The notes under the pieces: model-generated | Told to the model about the DNA's origin: nothing | What the model saw: only the letters and a program-made list of their open reading frames with translations | The model's database searches: none | Program-made: the position numbers and the translations under genes | DNA from: PKWO01 sp036561005 | GTDB taxonomy: Bacteria; Pseudomonadota; Gammaproteobacteria; Burkholderiales; Burkholderiaceae_D | Direction: 5' to 3' | Length of the DNA: 38,842 nt | Assembly: GCA_036561005.1 (NCBI GenBank) | Contig: DATBQE010000211.1 | Coordinates: 1 to 38,842 of the forward strand | Shown: positions 35,164 to 38,842 of the stretch, piece by piece | Layout: each line of letters begins with the position of its first letter | Numbering within the stretch: position 1 is the stretch's first letter

Positions 35164-35811
35164 ATGGCGAATATCACATCTGCAAACGGTCAGGCGACCT
35201 TGCCCAGCTATTGGGAAGACGCGAAAGCCGAATTGATGAAGCGCGATCGCATCTTGCGAAAACTGATTCCGCAATTCGGCGATTTGCATCTTGTCGGGCG
35301 CGGCGAACCGTTCGTCACGCTGGCGCGCTCGGTCGTCGGCCAGCAGATTTCGGTCAAGGCGGCGGAATCGGTTTGGGGACGTTTCCTCGAATTGTGCCCG
35401 AAGTGCACGCCGGCGCAGGTATTGCGCGCCGGCGAAAAACTGGCAACCTGCGGACTCTCCAAGCGCAAGGCTGAATACATTCTCGATCTGGCCGATCACT
35501 TCAAAAACAAGCGGCTCCATGTCGACAAGTGGGTCGAGATGGATGACGAGGAAGTGATTGCGGAACTGGTGCAGATCCGCGGCATCGGCCGCTGGACGGC
35601 GGAAATGTTTCTGATCTTTAATCTACGTCGTCCGAATATTCTTCCGCTCGACGATATCGGTTTGTTAAAGGGGATCAGCGTCAATTATTTTTCCGGCGAG
35701 CCTGTCTCACGCAGCGATGCACGAGAAGTCGCGGCGAATTGGGCGCCGTGGTGCACCGTTGCCACCTGGTACCTGTGGCGCAGCCTGGAGCCGGTGCCGG
35801 TCGAATATTGA
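35164..35811 (+). CDS. DNA-3-methyladenine glycosylase II-like protein (AlkA, HhH-GPD family)
   Basis: The 215-residue protein belongs to the HhH-GPD base-excision glycosylases: SVVGQQISVKAAESVWGRF, the helix-hairpin-helix LVQIRGIGRWTAEMFLIF, and the catalytic aspartate in LPLDDIGL (about 160-167). There is no C-terminal iron-sulfur cysteine set, which separates it from EndoIII and MutY. It lacks the N-terminal domain of E. coli AlkA, so it is closer to the short AlkA/Mag1 form that removes 3-methyladenine and related alkylated bases. It is cotranscribed with cysS and tilS by spacing (5 nt and 15 nt). Confidence 0.88.
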   Translation: MANITSANGQATLPSYWEDAKAELMKRDRILRKLIPQFGDLHLVGRGEPFVTLARSVVGQQISVKAAESVWGRFLELCPKCTPAQVLRAGEKLATCGLSKRKAEYILDLADHFKNKRLHVDKWVEMDDEEVIAELVQIRGIGRWTAEMFLIFNLRRPNILPLDDIGLLKGISVNYFSGEPVSRSDAREVAANWAPWCTVATWYLWRSLEPVPVEY

Positions 35812-35826
35812 TTCGTCACAATTGAC

Positions 35827-37248
35827 ATGGAAGCTCGCGCGCATTTCCTGCATGATGTGGTGGCACGCTCCATGGCCGAGTTCCGCGAGCGTTTTCAATT
35901 TGCCCAATCGGAAAAACAGCATATTGCCGTTGCCTATAGCGGCGGACTTGATTCGACTGTGCTGCTACACCTCATGCGCGAGTACGCAGGCGAACAAGGC
36001 ATACACCTGCATGCTTTTCACGTTCATCATGGGCTGAGTCCCCATGCAGATCGCTGGCTGGAACATTGCCGTCAGACCTGTGTCGCGACAGGGGTTGAGT
36101 TCGACGCGCGCCTGATCAATGTCGGCACGGACGGCGGAGACAGTATCGAAGAAGTAGCGCGAGACGCGCGATATGCCGCATTGGGCGCAATGTGTCGAGA
36201 GCATGGCGTCCCCTTGCTGGTGACCGCCCATCATGTCGACGACCAGGCCGAAACGATTCTGCTGCAAATGCTGCGCGGCGCCGGTCTTGCAGGAATCTCG
36301 GGCATGGATTGCGCCAATTTGGCGCCTCGTTTGCTCGGCAGCGATACCGTCGTGATTGCACGCCCACTGCTGGCAGCGTCACGCAGCAACCTCGAGGACT
36401 ATGCGCGCCGGCATGGCATCGCCAATATCGAGGACGAATCGAACATCGATCCGCGCTTTGCGCGCAACGCGCTGCGCCATCAAGTCATGCCTGCCTTGCA
36501 GGTGCATTTTCCCGGCTTCCAGCAGCGCTTTGCCCGCACGGCGCAACACGCTGGAACGGCACAGGGTTTGTTGAATGACTTGGCTGAAATGGATCTGGCA
36601 ACTTGCCGAATTGGCGACGTAGAGACAGTTCTCGACGTGGACAAATTGGGACGATTGAGCGCCGCGCGGGCCGATAACATGTTGCGCTATTGGTTCTCGA
36701 TGCTTGGCCTGCGCATGCCTTCCACCGCGTGGCTTCAAGAAATGCGCACGCAACTTCTCGTGGCGAAAGCGGATGCACAACTCTGTGTGACCCATGCCGA
36801 CTGTCATATTCGGCGTCACCGCAACCGTGTCTACGTCACGCTGAGAGACGATGCGGCGTTTGCCGATATCGCGCCGCAGAATTTTGTCTGGAACGGCGAG
36901 ACCTCGTTAAATTTCCCGGATTATCGCGGGAGCCTGCATTTCGACGCCGCCAGAGTCGGCATTGCTGCTGCGTGGCTGCGCGGGAGGCAGTGTTGCCTTC
37001 ATTTTCGCCAGGGAGGCGAACGTCTGAAGCTTGCACCCGACCGACCGACCAGAAGTTTGAAGCAGCACTATCAAGCCAACGACGTGCCGGCGTGGGAACG
37101 CGAGACATTGCCTCTTGTCAGCAGCGGCAGCAAGTTGTTGTTCGCCGTTGGCCTGGGGATGGATAGCAGCCGCTTCGGCGCGCAAGGCGAGCCATGCGTC
37201 ACGTTGCGCTGGAAGTTCGACGATGTCCGATGGCGGCCGTCGGCGTGA
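35827..37248 (+). CDS. tilS: tRNA(Ile)-lysidine synthase TilS
   Basis: TilS attaches lysine to C34 of the tRNA-Ile with anticodon CAU, so that it reads AUA and is charged with isoleucine; the gene is normally essential. The 473 residues contain the ATP-binding PP-loop AYSGGLDSTVLLHL (SGGLDS at 38-43), the TAHHVDDQAETILL motif and RPLLAASRSNLEDYA, followed by the substrate-binding and C-terminal domains (WLRGRQCCLHFRQGGERL, near 380-400). The gene starts 15 nt after the glycosylase gene. In related genomes I remember accA lying between these two genes; it is absent here. Confidence 0.94.
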   Translation: MEARAHFLHDVVARSMAEFRERFQFAQSEKQHIAVAYSGGLDSTVLLHLMREYAGEQGIHLHAFHVHHGLSPHADRWLEHCRQTCVATGVEFDARLINVGTDGGDSIEEVARDARYAALGAMCREHGVPLLVTAHHVDDQAETILLQMLRGAGLAGISGMDCANLAPRLLGSDTVVIARPLLAASRSNLEDYARRHGIANIEDESNIDPRFARNALRHQVMPALQVHFPGFQQRFARTAQHAGTAQGLLNDLAEMDLATCRIGDVETVLDVDKLGRLSAARADNMLRYWFSMLGLRMPSTAWLQEMRTQLLVAKADAQLCVTHADCHIRRHRNRVYVTLRDDAAFADIAPQNFVWNGETSLNFPDYRGSLHFDAARVGIAAAWLRGRQCCLHFRQGGERLKLAPDRPTRSLKQHYQANDVPAWERETLPLVSSGSKLLFAVGLGMDSSRFGAQGEPCVTLRWKFDDVRWRPSA

Positions 37249-37308
37249 TGTTGCGCCAGGCTGTGCGACGTTCAAGGCTGTTCATCGTCTCGTCTCACCC
37301 CTCGCATT

Positions 37309-37368
37309 CGCCGGCAACTTCACCGGCAACTTCATCGGCAACTTCACCGGCAACTTCACCGGCAACTT
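37309..37368. repeat. Five tandem copies of a 12-bp repeat between tilS and the CzcE-like gene
   Basis: The unit CACCGGCAACTT occurs five times in a row. Three copies are perfect (37321-37332, 37345-37356, 37357-37368). The first reads CGCCGGCAACTT and the third CATCGGCAACTT. It lies in the 154-bp gap between convergent genes. The repeat is translatable in all frames (for example G-N-F-T units), but no real gene covers it. Confidence 0.9.
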
Positions 37369-37402
37369 ACGCATTGAGCGCCGCAAGCGTTCGGCTTCTC
37401 GC

Positions 37403-37738
37403 TCAACGGCCGCTGTAATAGGGATCGGGATCGACGTAAGCCATCACGTGATGGTCAAGTATGCCCGGTGGCGCAACACGGTTCAATTCGAACGCGTAAC
37501 CCAGCTGTCCATCGAAGCTCCAGCCAAACGACTTTTCGCCTTCGACAAACCGGATTACCTCGCCGCCGGTCACATTCACGTATTTGGTGTCTGGCGCGAT
37601 GACGATGGTGCGCGTTGTGGCCGACGGCGGGACGGGCTCTCCCCATCGTTCGACCCAACTCATTTCCGCCCGGCGCGCGGCGCAGCCGCCCAATAGTGTC
37701 GCCACAAAAACAATGGCTAGGATGGGGCGAACTGGCAT
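37403..37738 (-). CDS. CzcE-like heavy-metal-binding lipoprotein
   Basis: The 111-residue product begins with a lipoprotein signal peptide (PILAIVFVATLLGGC, Cys19). The mature part, TRTIVIAPDTKYVNVTGGE, VIRFVEGEKSFGWSFDG, and FELNRVAPPGILDHHVMAYV with a DPDPYYSG end, has the layout of the CzcE domain, a small periplasmic beta protein that binds copper in Cupriavidus metallidurans. I base this on motif memory, so treat it as family-level. Candidate metal ligands are the adjacent histidines in DHHVM and acidic or Met residues. GAGG lies 7 nt before the ATG at 37738; a 54-codon extension upstream is not protein-like. It sits alone, convergent with tilS and divergent from lysC. No other metal-resistance gene is nearby. 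Confidence 0.65.
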   Translation of the reverse strand: MPVRPILAIVFVATLLGGCAARRAEMSWVERWGEPVPPSATTRTIVIAPDTKYVNVTGGEVIRFVEGEKSFGWSFDGQLGYAFELNRVAPPGILDHHVMAYVDPDPYYSGR

Positions 37739-37946
37739 GGCGAACCTCGCAAATTGGTGGCAGATTTGACCTGGGACGTCGCTGACTTGATGGCATCCCA
37801 GTTTAGGCAGCGATGGGGGAAAAATCGCCAAGTGAAAAAAATTTAATGTCTGCGCCAGGACAGGTCTCGTGTGAGACGTTTGGTAAAGGATGCATCGCAC
37901 CGGCGTGCGGTCCAGTCGATGCTATCTAATACCACATAGATGCCAC

Positions 37947-37975
37947 TTGCCAATTTAGCCCGAAACATGTACAGT
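37947..37975 (+). promoter_or_regulatory. Candidate sigma-70 promoter of lysC
   Basis: TTGCCA (37947-37952) and TACAGT (37970-37975) are separated by exactly 17 bp, in the 294-bp gap before lysC. The leader would be about 50 nt and shows no lysine-riboswitch-like folding that I can recognise. Confidence 0.45.
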
Positions 37976-38032
37976 TATTGGTTGATTTCAAGCTAGTTAA
38001 TTAGGTTTTTCCCACATTTTACTGACTTTTTT

Positions 38033-38842
38033 ATGGCATTAATCGTTCACAAATACGGCGGCACCTCCATGGGTTCCACCGAGCGCATCAAGAATGTCGC
38101 GCGACGCGTTGCCAAGTGGCACGACGCGGGGTATCAGATTGTTGTCGTGCCATCGGCAATGTCCGGCGAAACAAACAGGCTGCTTGGCCTTGCCAAAGAC
38201 ATTATGGAGCAGCCCGATCCGCGCGAACTGGATATGTTGGCGTCGACCGGTGAACAGGTGTCGGTGGCATTGCTGTCGATCGCACTGCACGCGATCGGCA
38301 AGCAAGCTGTTTCCTACGCCGGCTGGCAGGTTGCGATCAAGACTGATTCCGCCTACACCAAGGCTCGCATCCAGTCGATTGACGATGCCAAGGTGCGGCG
38401 CGACCTCGATGCGGGAAAGATCGTGATCATCACCGGCTTCCAGGGCGTCGACGAAGAAGGCAATATTGCCACCCTCGGGCGTGGCGGCTCCGACACGTCT
38501 GCCGTGGCGGTGGCCGTGGCAATGAAGGCCAAGGAGTGCCTGATCTATACCGACGTTGACGGTGTCTATACGACCGATCCGCGGGTCGTATCGGAGGCGC
38601 GTCGCCTCGACACGGTAACATTCGAGGAAATGCTGGAAATGGCTTCGCTCGGCTCGAAAGTGCTGCAGATCCGTTCGGTGGAATTTGCCGGCAATTACAA
38701 GATGCCGACCCGCGTTTTGTCGTCGTTGACCGACCCTATGATGCCGCTGGAAGAGGAAGCAAATTCCGGCACACTGATTTCGTTTGAGGAAGAAAACACC
38801 ATGGAACAAGCAGCAATCACCGGCATCGCCTTCAATCGCGAC
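38033..38842 (+). CDS. lysC: Aspartate kinase, N-terminal 270 residues (3' end outside the window)
   Basis: Aspartate kinase phosphorylates aspartate, the entry to lysine, threonine, methionine and diaminopimelate synthesis. The visible part opens with the family motif MALIVHKYGGTSMGS and continues with VVVPSAMSGETNRLL, the GFQGVDEEGNIATLGRGGSDTSA nucleotide and substrate region, LIYTDVDGVYTTDPR, and SLGSKVLQIRSVE. The last residues (EQAAITGIAFNRD) are the beginning of the first ACT regulatory domain. The frame is open to the last base. Its style matches the roughly 410-residue, feedback-controlled type with two ACT domains and, often, an internal start for a beta subunit; that start would lie beyond or near the window end. 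Confidence 0.95.
   Translation, partial: MALIVHKYGGTSMGSTERIKNVARRVAKWHDAGYQIVVVPSAMSGETNRLLGLAKDIMEQPDPRELDMLASTGEQVSVALLSIALHAIGKQAVSYAGWQVAIKTDSAYTKARIQSIDDAKVRRDLDAGKIVIITGFQGVDEEGNIATLGRGGSDTSAVAVAVAMKAKECLIYTDVDGVYTTDPRVVSEARRLDTVTFEEMLEMASLGSKVLQIRSVEFAGNYKMPTRVLSSLTDPMMPLEEEANSGTLISFEEENTMEQAAITGIAFNRD

Noticed and set aside
37309..37368. CRISPR-like array
   Set aside because: Units are 12 bp and directly adjacent without spacers, so this is a simple tandem repeat. No cas genes are present.
37115..37696. 193-codon plus-strand frame containing G-N-F-T repeats
   Set aside because: It overlaps the end of tilS and almost all of the CzcE-like gene, both better supported; the repeats are translated tandem-repeat DNA.
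37976..38032. Lysine riboswitch before lysC
   Set aside because: The leader is only about 55 nt, far too short for the lysine riboswitch, and shows no matching stems.

Overview
This window looks like a chromosomal stretch of a betaproteobacterium, probably of the Oxalobacteraceae (Herminiimonas/Janthinobacterium/Herbaspirillum-like). That placement is inferred from the proteins themselves, from the gene orders surE-pcm-nlpD-rpoS and rlmN-pilW-rodZ-ispG-hisS-yfgM-bamB-der-hfq-hflX-hflK-hflC-hisZ-purA, and from a GC content that looks like the mid to upper fifties by eye. No database search was possible.

Layout. (1) Positions 1-880 are an accessory edge: an AT-rich gene for a small secreted protein, a decayed C-terminus of a REP-associated (RAYT/Y1-type) transposase, and non-coding DNA. 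(2) 883-7117: a quinone-oxidoreductase-like gene on the minus strand diverges from surE-pcm-nlpD-rpoS-rlmD, which ends in a clear bidirectional terminator. (3) 7136-12962: yccA on the minus strand diverges from ndk-rlmN-pilW-rodZ-ispG. (4) 13041-24940: hisS, yfgM, bamB, der, hfq, hflX, hflKC, hisZ, purA and a purine-type phosphoribosyltransferase. (5) 24941-25520: a previously unlisted small membrane-protein ORF of 46 codons, with its own promoter-like sequence and a perfect 12-bp hairpin behind it, then tRNA-Leu(CAG) with a strong promoter. (6) 25693-31343: rnr-rlmB, cysE, an unrecognised two-TM protein and yceH. (7) 31393-33403: a minus-strand cluster lpxH-ppiB-ppiA. (8) 33731-38842: cysS, an AlkA-like glycosylase, tilS, a 12-bp tandem repeat, a CzcE-like lipoprotein on the minus strand, and the start of lysC, which runs off the window.

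How the genes work together. Most of the window is housekeeping. RNA modification and decay are covered by rlmD, rlmN, rlmB, tilS, rnr and hfq. Envelope assembly is covered by nlpD, rodZ, bamB, yfgM, lpxH and ppiA. Membrane quality control is covered by hflK/hflC and yccA. Stress regulation and repair are covered by rpoS, pcm, surE and the AlkA-like glycosylase. Nucleotide and amino-acid supply is covered by ndk, purA, hisZ, cysE and lysC, with hisS and cysS charging tRNA. Several junctions overlap by a few bases (surE/pcm, rlmN/pilW, pilW/rodZ, hflK/hflC, rnr/rlmB), which points to translational coupling.

I did not find a large novel system, defence island, prophage or CRISPR array. The items most worth a second look are the 46-aa membrane protein with its own signals, the unknown protein between cysE and yceH, the rearranged alkA-tilS-lysC neighbourhood (no accA, an inserted CzcE-like gene, a tandem repeat), and the REP-like palindrome after hflC together with the transposase remnant at the left edge.
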